DNA of 64,000 nucleotides from Ectothiorhodospira marina. GTDB lineage: Bacteria; Pseudomonadota; Gammaproteobacteria; Ectothiorhodospirales; Ectothiorhodospiraceae. The stretch covers positions 62,001-126,000 of the forward strand of contig NZ_FOAA01000001.1 of the NCBI RefSeq assembly GCF_900109495.1. Direction: 5' to 3'. The notes beneath the pieces were generated by a model. It was given only the letters and a program-made list of their open reading frames with translations, ran no database searches and had not been told where the DNA came from. Position 1 is the stretch's first letter, and the number at the start of each line of letters is the position of its first letter. Both the position numbers and the translations under genes were made by a program. Shown in pieces: positions 30,210 to 38,082 of this stretch.

Positions 30210-30238
30210 TTGAAACTGAGGACTCGAGTCGTTACAAC
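30210..30238 (+). promoter_or_regulatory. Candidate promoter of the N-methyltransferase gene
   Basis: TTGAAA (30210-30215), a 17-nt spacer and TACAAC (30233-30238), about 32 nt before the ATG at 30270. Spacing is ideal and the hexamers are reasonable sigma-70 matches. Confidence 0.45.
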
Positions 30239-30269
30239 AGGTGGATATTCCCATACTGGAAAGGATCTC

Positions 30270-30947
30270 ATGGATCTCTCCTCGATCAAGAGCGCCTATC
30301 GGCGTTACGCGCGATATTACGACGCCGTGTTTGGCCCCATCTTCGCCGGTGGCCGGCGAATGGCAATGGAGATGGTGAACGCGGAAACGGCGCCACGCGT
30401 ACTCGAGGTGGGGGTGGGGACCGGCCTGTCCCTGCCGGATTACCGGGCAGACGCCCGGGTCGTGGGTATCGATGTGAGCCCGGAGATGCTCCAGATCGCC
30501 AAGCGTCGGGCCGAGGATGGCCAGCTCAAGCAGGTGGAATCCCTCATGGAGATGGATGGGGAATCCCTGGCGTTTGCCGATGACAGTTTCGACTGTGTGG
30601 TGGCCATGTACGTGGCCTCGGTGGTGCCCAACCCCGACAAGCTCATGCGGGAGATGCAGCGTGTCTGCGTTCCTGGCGGTGATGTGTTGGTGATCAACCA
30701 TTTTGCCTCCAGCCATCCCATTGTGCGCCGCGTGGAACGCGCCTTGCGGCCCCTGTCACGCCTGGTGGGTTTCAGGCCCGACATGGAACTGGACAGCCTG
30801 CCCGAGCTTCCTGGTCTCAACCGCGTGGGTGTGCACAAGACCAACCTGTTCGGTTACTGGAAGCTGGTGCATTACCGCAATGGCGAGGCGCCCCTGGCGG
30901 AAGCGGAGCAGTCCCTGACGCCTCGCGCGGCGGATCAGCCCGGCTGA
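30270..30947 (+). CDS. pmtA: Phosphatidylethanolamine N-methyltransferase-like protein
   Basis: A 225-residue SAM-dependent class I methyltransferase. Motif I LEVGVGTGLSLP at about residue 41, the acidic GIDVSPEML loop, and the motif IV region DCVVAMYVASVVPNP are present. The N-terminal YRRYARYYDAVFGPIF and overall length resemble Rhodobacter-type PmtA, which makes phosphatidylcholine by three successive methylations of phosphatidylethanolamine. ATG 30270 follows AAAGGA; the long upstream in-frame extension is rejected. Related quinone methyltransferases are an alternative assignment. Confidence 0.75.
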   Translation: MDLSSIKSAYRRYARYYDAVFGPIFAGGRRMAMEMVNAETAPRVLEVGVGTGLSLPDYRADARVVGIDVSPEMLQIAKRRAEDGQLKQVESLMEMDGESLAFADDSFDCVVAMYVASVVPNPDKLMREMQRVCVPGGDVLVINHFASSHPIVRRVERALRPLSRLVGFRPDMELDSLPELPGLNRVGVHKTNLFGYWKLVHYRNGEAPLAEAEQSLTPRAADQPG

Positions 30948-31012
30948 TCCCCATCGCGACCTGTCCTGCGTCCCCGGTGGGGATGATGGACCCATCCATT
31001 CAAGAGTCCCCT

Positions 31013-32467
31013 ATGAGCATCGACTGGAAGGCGTACGACCCCAACGGATTTTACGATGAACTCATCAGTGCCCCGGGCATCCCGCGTCCGGCAGCCAAGA
31101 CCCTGACCGATTATCTGCGCTCCCTTGGCGACGCCGAGATACACGAGCGCAAGCAGGCGGCCGAACACGCCATCATGGAGATGGGCATCAGCTTCACGGT
31201 GTATACGGAAGGCGGCAATATCGACCGTGCCTGGCCCTTCGACATCATCCCCCGAATCATCCCGCGGACTGAATGGCGCCGTGTGGAGGCTGGATTGCGC
31301 CAGCGCCTTACGGCCCTGAACATGTTCATCAGCGACATCTACAACGAACAGCGCATCGTCAAGGACAAGATCTTTCCGGCCGAGATCCTGTCCCAATCCC
31401 GCAATTTCCGTGAGCAATGTCGAGGCATTCAGCCCACCCATGGGGTATGGGCGCATATCTGCGGCTCCGACCTGGTGCGGGATGCCGATGGCAGCTTCTA
31501 TGTGCTGGAGGACAACCTGCGCGTCCCCTCGGGGGTGTCGTACATGCTGGAGAACCGCCAGGTGACCAAGCGGGTGTTCCCGGAGTTGTTCGAGAATTAC
31601 AGCATCCAGCCCGTGGATGAGTACCCCTCCCAGCTCTTCGACATGCTGGCCAGCCTCTCGCCCCGCCCGCTGGATTATCCCGAGGTGGTTGTCCTCACCC
31701 CGGGTATTTATAACTCCGCTTACTTCGAGCATGCCTATCTGGCCCAGCGCATGGGAGCGGAGTTGGTGGAGGGGGCCGACCTGGTGGTCTGCGATGATGA
31801 TTGCGTCTACATGCGCACCATCGACGGTCTGGAACGGGTGGACGTGATCTATCGTCGCATTGATGACCTGTTCCTGGATCCGGAGGCCTTCAACCCTGAC
31901 TCCATGCTGGGCGTCCCGGGCGTGATGCGGGCCTGGCGGGCTGGAAACGTGGCACTGGTGAATGCTCCAGGGGCCGGTGTGGCCGATGACAAGGTGGTGT
32001 ATGCCTTCGTGCCCAAGATGATCCGCTACTATCTGGACGAGGAACCCATCCTGTCCAATGTGCCCACTTATCTGTGCATGGACGATAAGGAGCGGGAACA
32101 CGTACTGGCCAACCTGGATCAACTGGTGGTCAAACCGGCCAATGAGTCGGGAGGGTATGGAATGATCATCGGCCCCCATGCCACGCCCACCCAGTTGGAG
32201 GAGTTTGCCGAGCTCATCAAGCGCGATCCGCGTAACTATATCGCCCAACCTACGCTCAAGTTGTCCACATCCCCCACGTTGTGTGACGGGCATCTGGAGC
32301 CGCGGCACCTGGATCTTCGCCCCTTCGTGCTCCAGGGGGTGCGCACGGATGTGACCGCGGGGGGGTTGACACGGGTGGCCTTGCGCAAGGGCTCCCTGGT
32401 GGTGAACTCTTCTCAAGGGGGCGGCAGCAAGGACACCTGGATCGTTGACACGGATACCCGGGACTGA
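31013..32467 (+). CDS. Circularly permuted ATP-grasp type 2 protein (COG2308)
   Basis: A 484-residue protein of the circularly permuted ATP-grasp family (former DUF404/DUF407). Recognisable segments include YVLEDNLRVPSGVSYMLENR, the ATP-binding VVKPANESGGYGMIIGP, and the C-terminal LRPFVLQG. Such proteins are predicted ligases that form amide or peptide bonds in small-molecule or peptide-tag synthesis; the product is unknown. The next gene, an alpha-E protein, starts 3 nt later, and an Anbu peptidase gene lies just beyond on the other strand. ATG 31013 was chosen; an upstream GTG at 30977 is possible. Confidence 0.88.
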   Translation: MSIDWKAYDPNGFYDELISAPGIPRPAAKTLTDYLRSLGDAEIHERKQAAEHAIMEMGISFTVYTEGGNIDRAWPFDIIPRIIPRTEWRRVEAGLRQRLTALNMFISDIYNEQRIVKDKIFPAEILSQSRNFREQCRGIQPTHGVWAHICGSDLVRDADGSFYVLEDNLRVPSGVSYMLENRQVTKRVFPELFENYSIQPVDEYPSQLFDMLASLSPRPLDYPEVVVLTPGIYNSAYFEHAYLAQRMGAELVEGADLVVCDDDCVYMRTIDGLERVDVIYRRIDDLFLDPEAFNPDSMLGVPGVMRAWRAGNVALVNAPGAGVADDKVVYAFVPKMIRYYLDEEPILSNVPTYLCMDDKEREHVLANLDQLVVKPANESGGYGMIIGPHATPTQLEEFAELIKRDPRNYIAQPTLKLSTSPTLCDGHLEPRHLDLRPFVLQGVRTDVTAGGLTRVALRKGSLVVNSSQGGGSKDTWIVDTDTRD

Positions 32468-32470
32468 CAC

Positions 32471-33421
32471 ATGCTTTCACGCGTCGCAGAACGGCTTTAC
32501 TGGATGGCCCGCTATATCGAGCGGACCGAAAACACGGCCCGCATGGTCACCGCCTTCAATCATCTGGCCCTGGACATGCCCTATCAAACCCGGGTCTCCT
32601 GGGCGGGGCTGGTATCCATCACGGGTAGCGAGGCGGTGTTCGAGGACCGTTACTCCGAGTACAACGAGGCCAATGTGGTCAAGTTTCTCCTGGGGGACCC
32701 GGCCAACCCGGGGTCGATCCTCAATGCCCTGAACAGCGCCCGCGAGAATGTGCGGACCACGCGGGATCGGGTGCCCACCGAGGTCTGGGAGACAGTGAAC
32801 GAACTGCACCTCTACGCCCGCTTCAACCTGGATGCGGGAGAGGGTAAGCGGGGGCGTTATCGTTACCTGTCTCAGATCCGCAGCCGCTGCCAGCAGATCA
32901 CCGGGATGCTGGCGGGCACCATGAGCCACGACCATGCCTATGATCTGATCAAGGCAGGGCGCAATCTGGAACGGGCGGATATGACATCACGCCTGTTGGA
33001 TGTGGGGGCAGTGGGCTTGCTGGCCCGTGGAAAGGAGGTGGATGAGGATATCTCACCCTTTGAAGGCTTGCTGTGGATCAACATCCTCAAATCCCTGAGT
33101 GCCTTCCAGATGTACCGTCAGCATGTACGGCGGCGGATCAACGCGGCCGACGTGCTGCGTTTCCTGGTGCAGGATCCGGAGTTTCCGCGCTCCATCGGTC
33201 ATGCCCTGGCGGAGGTGGAGCACAGCCTGGCCAACCTGCCTCGCAATGACATCCCCCTGCGCATGGCCATGCAGGTGAAGCGCCATGCCGTGGACTCCCA
33301 GGTGGACAAGCTGCTTGAGCCCAAGGAGTTGCATCGCTTCATCGATGACCTGCAAAAGGAGATGGCGGAACTGCATGGCCTCGTGGCGGAGACTTGGTTC
33401 CGCCTGGACAAGGCGGCCTGA
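32471..33421 (+). CDS. Alpha-E domain protein (COG2307)
   Basis: A 316-residue alpha-helical protein (former DUF403) that starts MLSRVAERLYWMARYIERTENTARM, the usual beginning of the family. Alpha-E genes regularly accompany circularly permuted ATP-grasp genes, often with a transglutaminase-like gene and Anbu, which suggests one enzyme system for making or processing a peptide-like compound. The transglutaminase-like gene is not in this window. The gene is 3 nt from the ATP-grasp gene. Confidence 0.88.
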   Translation: MLSRVAERLYWMARYIERTENTARMVTAFNHLALDMPYQTRVSWAGLVSITGSEAVFEDRYSEYNEANVVKFLLGDPANPGSILNALNSARENVRTTRDRVPTEVWETVNELHLYARFNLDAGEGKRGRYRYLSQIRSRCQQITGMLAGTMSHDHAYDLIKAGRNLERADMTSRLLDVGAVGLLARGKEVDEDISPFEGLLWINILKSLSAFQMYRQHVRRRINAADVLRFLVQDPEFPRSIGHALAEVEHSLANLPRNDIPLRMAMQVKRHAVDSQVDKLLEPKELHRFIDDLQKEMAELHGLVAETWFRLDKAA

Positions 33422-33426
33422 GGCAG

Positions 33427-33457
33427 GCGCCCCCGGGGCGGGGCGCCCCGAGGGCGC
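33427..33457. terminator. GC-rich hairpin between alpha-E and Anbu genes
   Basis: GCGCCC (33427-33432) pairs with GGGCGC (33452-33457), enclosing GGGGC/GCCCC (33435-33439/33445-33449). It occupies almost all of the 36-nt gap between convergent genes. A TTTTCTT run occurs about 8 nt later on the + strand, so it is a plausible terminator for the alpha-E operon. Confidence 0.5.
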
Positions 33458-34267
33458 TCAGCCGGTTTTCTTGGAGGGTTTGCGGGTACTGCGCCGGTTG
33501 ACCGTGACCTCTGTGCCGCGGCGTTTGCTTCCACGGGCCGCTTCCCAGTCAAAGCGGGGCAGGTCACGGAAGGCGGCCTTGATGTTGTCGTCCCAGGCCC
33601 GCTTCAGGTCGGTGAGATAGGTATCGTCTGCCTCCAGGCACAGATAGTGCTCAAAGGTCAGGCTGTCGCGCTCGTAGACGATCACCTCGATGGGCGGGCC
33701 CACCGTGACGTTGGAGCGCATGGTGGAGTCGATGGACACCAGGGCGCAGCGCGCGGCGTCACCCAGGTCGCCGTCGTGGCTGACGATGCGATCCAGGATG
33801 GGTTTGCCGTACTTGCTCTCGCCGATTTGCAGGAAGCGGGTATGAGAGGATGCCGTGATGAAATTGCCCTGGGGATAGACCAGGTAGATCTCCGGTTCCT
33901 GTCCGGCGAACTGGCCGCCGATGATGAACGAGGCATCGGCCCGGAAGCCGGCCTTGGTGAGGGCCTCACCATGTTTTTCCTGCTCTTCGCGATTCACCCG
34001 GCCCAGGTACTCGGCCGCGTCGGACATGCCCCGTACGGTGTGCAGGCTTTCCTCTACATTGTCTTCGATGTCACGCTTGAGCCGGGCCAGTACGGCCTGG
34101 GTGGTGGCCAGATTGCCGGCGGTGAGCAGGACGAAGACACGGTCCTCATCCACCTCGAAGGTATGCATCTTGCTGTAGGTGCTCACCTGGTCGGCACCGG
34201 CGTTGGTGCGTGAGTCCGAGGCGAATACCAGCCCGGCGTCCATGGTGATGGCGAGGCAATAGGTCAT
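33458..34267 (-). CDS. Anbu-type proteasome-like peptidase (COG3484)
   Basis: A 269-residue protein of the Ntn-hydrolase proteasome family. It starts MTYCLAITMDAGLVFASDSRTNAG, where Thr2 becomes the N-terminal nucleophile after Met removal; Asp18 and the Lys in position near residue 33 fit the proteasome active site. The length and the SKYGKPILDR segment fit Anbu, the ancestral beta-subunit homologue, not HslV. Anbu forms open helical assemblies in known cases; its substrate is unknown. Here it is convergent with the ATP-grasp/alpha-E pair rather than in the same operon. Confidence 0.88.
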   Translation of the reverse strand: MTYCLAITMDAGLVFASDSRTNAGADQVSTYSKMHTFEVDEDRVFVLLTAGNLATTQAVLARLKRDIEDNVEESLHTVRGMSDAAEYLGRVNREEQEKHGEALTKAGFRADASFIIGGQFAGQEPEIYLVYPQGNFITASSHTRFLQIGESKYGKPILDRIVSHDGDLGDAARCALVSIDSTMRSNVTVGPPIEVIVYERDSLTFEHYLCLEADDTYLTDLKRAWDDNIKAAFRDLPRFDWEAARGSKRRGTEVTVNRRSTRKPSKKTG

Positions 34268-34343
34268 TGAGGGATGTGGTTCCTGAGCGGCGGTAAGGCA
34301 TAGTAGGAGGGGGTTGCACCGGGCGTCAATGCCGCAGGATCAA

Positions 34344-34886
34344 TCACAGGTGCAACCGCCGTAGATGGGGATCCGGCTCCCCCGCGTCCCAGTGAGTCAT
34401 GAACTGTTCACCCATGAGCCTGGATCGCCGGGGAGTGTGAAAATTGGCCACCGCCTGATAACGCAGGGCCTGAGGCTGGTGGATGAGGCCTTGGCGATCG
34501 GCAATGAGAAAGGCCTCCACCACGGAACGCCGATCCGGTTCCCCCATGCGGCGGACGTGTACGCGACTGCTCAGGCGCTGGGCCAGGTGGATGAGACGGT
34601 GGCTGGTGCCCCGAAGCGGATCGCTGTCCTGGATCAGGATGCGGATGTCCACATGGCGACTGTGACGAGCCAGTCGGGAGAGGGGTTCCACTACCGCCGG
34701 GTCATCAAAGATGGCCGGATCCAGGTGCCGGCTGGTCAGCCAGAGGCTGCGCCGGGCCTGTTCCACCATACGTTGCACGGCAAGGCGCAGGTGTTCAGGG
34801 GCGTCCAGGGTGATGTCGCTATCCGTCCGACCGAGCAGATAGTGTTCCGGGTGTTCCATCAGGGGCTGAGCGGAGGTGGCGTACAT
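34344..34886 (-). CDS. PLD-like domain protein of unknown function
   Basis: A 180-residue protein without membrane segments or signal peptide. Its middle part (AVQRMVEQARRSLWLTSRHL, then VDIRILIQDS) resembles the beta-alpha repeat of phospholipase-D-fold proteins, but the HxKxxxxD catalytic motif is absent. I recall a numbered DUF family (about DUF7931) with this appearance, not certain. ATG 34886 is supported by GGAGG 9 nt upstream; the frame extends to a TTG at 34901. It follows the HiPIP gene after a terminator-like hairpin. Confidence 0.6.
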   Translation of the reverse strand: MYATSAQPLMEHPEHYLLGRTDSDITLDAPEHLRLAVQRMVEQARRSLWLTSRHLDPAIFDDPAVVEPLSRLARHSRHVDIRILIQDSDPLRGTSHRLIHLAQRLSSRVHVRRMGEPDRRSVVEAFLIADRQGLIHQPQALRYQAVANFHTPRRSRLMGEQFMTHWDAGEPDPHLRRLHL

Positions 34887-34906
34887 GGTGAGGGCCTCCA
34901 AACGAG

Positions 34907-34929
34907 AAGACCCGCGCGGGGCGGGTCTT
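34907..34929 (-). terminator. Terminator-like hairpin after the HiPIP gene
   Basis: AAGACCCGC (34907-34915) pairs with GCGGGTCTT (34921-34929), a 9-bp stem with a 5-nt loop, about 57 nt after the HiPIP stop. The transcript would continue with a weak U-poor tail, so termination may be partial. HiPIP is abundant in such bacteria and a 3' stabilising hairpin would fit. Confidence 0.6.
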
Positions 34930-34985
34930 GGACAACAGGCCCACCGGAGGCAGGCGCTGTTGCGGATCGGTCATCCGAGGCTGGA

Positions 34986-35288
34986 TCAGCCGCGGGCAAC
35001 CCAGGCAGTGCACCAGCCGTTGGCGGACACGACCTTACCGGGGAATACGGCGCAGGGGCCCCACTCTTCCTGGGTGGGGTCGTTGTACAGCAGGCAGGTG
35101 GAGCAGCTCTGACCTTCGGTTTCGGAGTTGGCGGTGTACTGCAGGGCCTGGGCCTCGGCGGATTCGGGATCCAGGCGATCGGCGGCAGCAGCGGTGGTGG
35201 TCCAGCCCAGGCCGGCCACGGGCACGGCCACCAGGCCGGCGACACCGAATTTCAGGAAGCTTCTGCGGCTGACATCTTGCTTTTTCAT
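34986..35288 (-). CDS. hip: High-potential iron-sulfur protein (HiPIP), Tat-exported
   Basis: A 100-residue periplasmic electron carrier that in purple bacteria reduces the photosynthetic reaction centre. The precursor starts with a twin-arginine signal (SRRSFLKF at 8-14, hydrophobic stretch, cleavage near the AAAA at 33-36). The 4Fe-4S cysteines are Cys62, Cys65, Cys79 and Cys93 (C-x2-C-x13-C-x13-C), with aromatic residues around GWCTAW. ATG 35288 follows AGGAG. The 237-nt region upstream holds an 8-bp dyad (GCCTTCAG 35397 with CTGAAGGC 35424) that may be regulatory. HiPIP strongly suggests Ectothiorhodospiraceae or Chromatiaceae. Confidence 0.96.
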   Translation of the reverse strand: MKKQDVSRRSFLKFGVAGLVAVPVAGLGWTTTAAAADRLDPESAEAQALQYTANSETEGQSCSTCLLYNDPTQEEWGPCAVFPGKVVSANGWCTAWVARG

Positions 35289-35525
35289 TCTCTTACTCCT
35301 AGCGTCTCGCGATGATATCAACGGGGCCGATGCGGGGTTCTTTGCCCCGATCATCCGGTGATCCCGATTCAGCGGGCTGGGCCCGTCTTGCTAACAGCCT
35401 TCAGTGACTGAGAAAAATCATTCCTGAAGGCCTTACCTTTATTCCGGTAAGTATCCAATAAATGGCGCCTCAGGGCTAGTCTTGATGGGAAAATCATCCT
35501 GCAGTGATTGACCCCGGGCATGGGG

Positions 35526-36011
35526 TCATTGGGTGGGCGTATCACTGACCCGACGGAAGAACAGCGTGACGTCCCCCAGCCGGATGCCGAACTTGCTCAT
35601 CACCGCACGATTGACCAAGACGCCGTCTTCATGCATGAACATCCAGTCGTCGAAATTCACCCGCCAGATGCGGCCGCCGATGGGAAGGCGCAGGACATAG
35701 GTGAAATTGAAGGCCTGGCCGCAGAGCTTGCCTTTGGCCGCCCCCTCCACATCATCGGCGCGTCCCTCGTAATGTTGAGCGTCCAGGCGCTTGAGACGCC
35801 AGACGCGCCGGTCCTTTTCACCATCGTCATAGAGGAAGTCTTCCTCCAGTATCAGTTCATCCCCCTCGACGCGCCCCTGAATATCCACGGTGAACTGGCG
35901 GTGCACCGTGCCAAATCGATCCTGGAACAGGCCCCAGGCCTTTACCGGGCCGTCGAAATAGGCCTCCAGGTCCAGGGCGGGGGTGCGGTCTTTGAATGCC
36001 TCGATCTTCAT
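35526..36011 (-). CDS. DUF3833 family protein
   Basis: A 161-residue protein of the uncharacterised DUF3833 family, recognised by LEAYFDGPVKAWGLFQDRFG at 15-34 and the repeated beta-strand pattern WRLKRLDAQHYEGRADDVEG. It lacks the lipoprotein signal some members have. GGAGGTGAGCC precedes the ATG. It lies 29 nt after the Cfa-type methyltransferase gene in the same direction and is a regular companion of DUF1365/Cfa/COG2907 clusters. A role in fatty-acid or phospholipid modification is likely from context; mechanism is unknown. Confidence 0.85.
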   Translation of the reverse strand: MKIEAFKDRTPALDLEAYFDGPVKAWGLFQDRFGTVHRQFTVDIQGRVEGDELILEEDFLYDDGEKDRRVWRLKRLDAQHYEGRADDVEGAAKGKLCGQAFNFTYVLRLPIGGRIWRVNFDDWMFMHEDGVLVNRAVMSKFGIRLGDVTLFFRRVSDTPTQ

Positions 36012-36040
36012 GGCTCACCTCCAAGGTGACGGCAACGGAA

Positions 36041-37273
36041 TCAGGCGGGGGCTTCCAGCACGGCATGCATCAGGTCCGTGTTACGGGAACGGAAGCCCGC
36101 CTCGCAGTAGGCCAGGTAGAAACGCCAGGTGCGCAAAAAGCGCTCGTCATAGGCGCCCAGGGAGAGGATCGCAGCGGATTGTTCCTGCACCCGCTGGTAC
36201 CACCGGTCCAGGGTGCGTGCGTAGGCCTCCCCATAAAACTCACTGTGGCGCAGGCGCAGACCAGCCTTGCTCGCGCATTCCCCGAAGACCTCCACCGTGG
36301 GCAGCATGCCGCCGGGGAAGATGTACAACTGGATGAAATCCGCGGCCCGGCGGTAATAGCTAAAGGCGCCTTCATCAATGGTGATCACCTGTACGGCAGC
36401 GCGCCCACCGGGTTTCAGGCTTTTATGCACTGTCTCGAACCAGGTGGGCCACCAGCGTTCGCCCACGGCCTCGAACATCTCGATGGACACCACATGGTCG
36501 AATTGTCCGTCCACGTCCCGGTAGTCCTGCAGGCGCAGGTCAACCTGGTCGGCCAGGCCTGCGGCCTCCAGGCGTGCCTGCGCGTAGTCCAGTTGTTCGC
36601 GGGAGAGGGTCACGCCGGTGACCCGGTAGCCCTGGCGGGCGGCGTATTCGGCAAAGCCGCCCCAGCCGCAGCCGATTTCCAGGATGTGCGCGCCAGGCGC
36701 GGCATCCAGGTGCTCCAGCAGGCGGGCATACTTGCGCTGCTGGGCGGCCTCCAGGGGCTCATCCTCCTGATCCAGCAGGGCGCAGGAGTAGGTCATGGTT
36801 TCGTCCAGCCACAGGCGGTAAAAGTCGTTCCCCAGGTCGTAGTGGAACGAGATGTTGCGGCGGCTGCCATCGCGGCTGTTGGCACGGAACCGGTGGCGCA
36901 TGAAATCCGCCACGCGCGACCAGAAGGCGCTGTAAACCAGGCTGCGGATGTATTCCTGATTGACCGACCCCATGGTCAGCAGGGCCTGCAGATCCGGTGT
37001 GTCCCAGTCCCCCACCATGTAGCCCTCGCCCAGGCCCACCAGGCCCCGGGACAGCAGGCGCCGCACCAGTACACCCGGACGGTGGATCCGGAGGGTGCCC
37101 CGGCCTCCAGGGTGGGTGCCCTGCACCCGGTGCTCGCTGCCATCGGGGCCGATGATCAGCAACTCCCCCGAGTGCAGGCCCTGCAGCCGGCGAAGCAGAA
37201 ACCGCATGGCCAGTCCGCCGGTGCGGGCGCCCAGGGTACTGCGGGTCTGGGTGGGTGTCTGTTCCAGGGACAT
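36041..37273 (-). CDS. Cfa/UfaM-type fatty-acyl-phospholipid methyltransferase
   Basis: A 410-residue SAM-dependent enzyme of the cyclopropane-fatty-acyl-phospholipid synthase family, which methylates the double bond of membrane acyl chains. The SAM motif LEIGCGWGGFAEYAARQG, the substrate-site motif NISFHYDLGNDFYRLWLDETM, and the C-terminal YLAYCEAGFRSR with the conserved cysteine are present. The neighbourhood (DUF1365, COG2907 flavoprotein, photolyase) matches the UfaM branch, which methylates unsaturated chains in furan-fatty-acid synthesis, rather than housekeeping Cfa. Start overlaps the DUF1365 stop (ATGA). Confidence 0.85.
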   Translation of the reverse strand: MSLEQTPTQTRSTLGARTGGLAMRFLLRRLQGLHSGELLIIGPDGSEHRVQGTHPGGRGTLRIHRPGVLVRRLLSRGLVGLGEGYMVGDWDTPDLQALLTMGSVNQEYIRSLVYSAFWSRVADFMRHRFRANSRDGSRRNISFHYDLGNDFYRLWLDETMTYSCALLDQEDEPLEAAQQRKYARLLEHLDAAPGAHILEIGCGWGGFAEYAARQGYRVTGVTLSREQLDYAQARLEAAGLADQVDLRLQDYRDVDGQFDHVVSIEMFEAVGERWWPTWFETVHKSLKPGGRAAVQVITIDEGAFSYYRRAADFIQLYIFPGGMLPTVEVFGECASKAGLRLRHSEFYGEAYARTLDRWYQRVQEQSAAILSLGAYDERFLRTWRFYLAYCEAGFRSRNTDLMHAVLEAPA

Positions 37274-38082
37274 CAGTTCATTTCCTCTGAGGATGAGCTG
37301 GGCTTGCTGTAGTAACGCCCGCCGCGCCACCAGATCTTCAGGGCCTGCCAGTGGATGCCAAGGATCACCTTGAAGGTCATCAGGGGCATGGCCGCCACGG
37401 CCTTGAGCAGTTCCCGGTCGGTGAGCGGGCGCGCCTGCCCTGTCTGGCTGGCGGCCAGCATGAGTTGCGACTGCTGGTATTCATGGATGAGAACGCTCAG
37501 ACCCTGTCCGGGTTCCGATAGCCGGAACTGGTAGCGTGCATCCATCTCGATGAAGGGGGAAACGTAGAACAGCTTGTCCTGGTTGGCCCGCACCGGCCAG
37601 GCCAAGGGCTGACCGTCGTTGTGCAGCACATAGTGATGGCAATCCCCCAGTGTATTGCTCACCTCGCAGATGATGGCGCGCGGGCTGCCGTCCCGGTGCA
37701 GGCAGTACCAGAGGCTCAGGGGGTTGAACACATAGCCCAGTACACGGGGGAAGGCCAGCAGGAAGATGCGCCCCCCCTCCAGGTCCACTCCCTTCCGGGC
37801 CAGTTCAGCATCTGCCCAGGGGCGGAGTGGCGTGCCATCACGGGCACCATGGTCGCGATCATCCAGGCTCAGGAGGTTGAAGCGGTTGACCGAGAAGATC
37901 CGCAGGCGCCGATCCAGGGCATCCATCTGATCCACGTCCACCACCAGGCTGAAAACCCGATAGATGAAGCGATAGTCCACTGGGAAAAGGCGCCGATGCA
38001 TGACCCGGGTTCGGTAGAGGCGCCCATCAACGATGTCCATCAGACCCGAGGGGGTGCCAGAGTCTTCGTCGGACGCGTTCAT
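37273..38082 (-). CDS. DUF1365 family protein
   Basis: A 269-residue protein of the DUF1365 family (COG3496), with LYRTRVMHRRLFPVDYRFIYRVFSL region and GYVFNPLSLWYCLHRDG. A GGAGG precedes the ATG at 38082. Both ends overlap neighbours by 3-4 nt, so it is translated with the Cfa/UfaM-type gene and the flavoprotein. DUF1365 is consistently linked to Cfa-type methyltransferases in light- and singlet-oxygen-responsive clusters; its reaction is not established here. Confidence 0.9.
   Translation of the reverse strand: MNASDEDSGTPSGLMDIVDGRLYRTRVMHRRLFPVDYRFIYRVFSLVVDVDQMDALDRRLRIFSVNRFNLLSLDDRDHGARDGTPLRPWADAELARKGVDLEGGRIFLLAFPRVLGYVFNPLSLWYCLHRDGSPRAIICEVSNTLGDCHHYVLHNDGQPLAWPVRANQDKLFYVSPFIEMDARYQFRLSEPGQGLSVLIHEYQQSQLMLAASQTGQARPLTDRELLKAVAAMPLMTFKVILGIHWQALKIWWRGGRYYSKPSSSSEEMN

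Noticed and set aside
36324-36329. TGTACA inside the Cfa/UfaM-type gene, and another at 35084 in the HiPIP gene
   Set aside because: Single copies within coding sequence without the 11-bp phasing, so not counted as operators.
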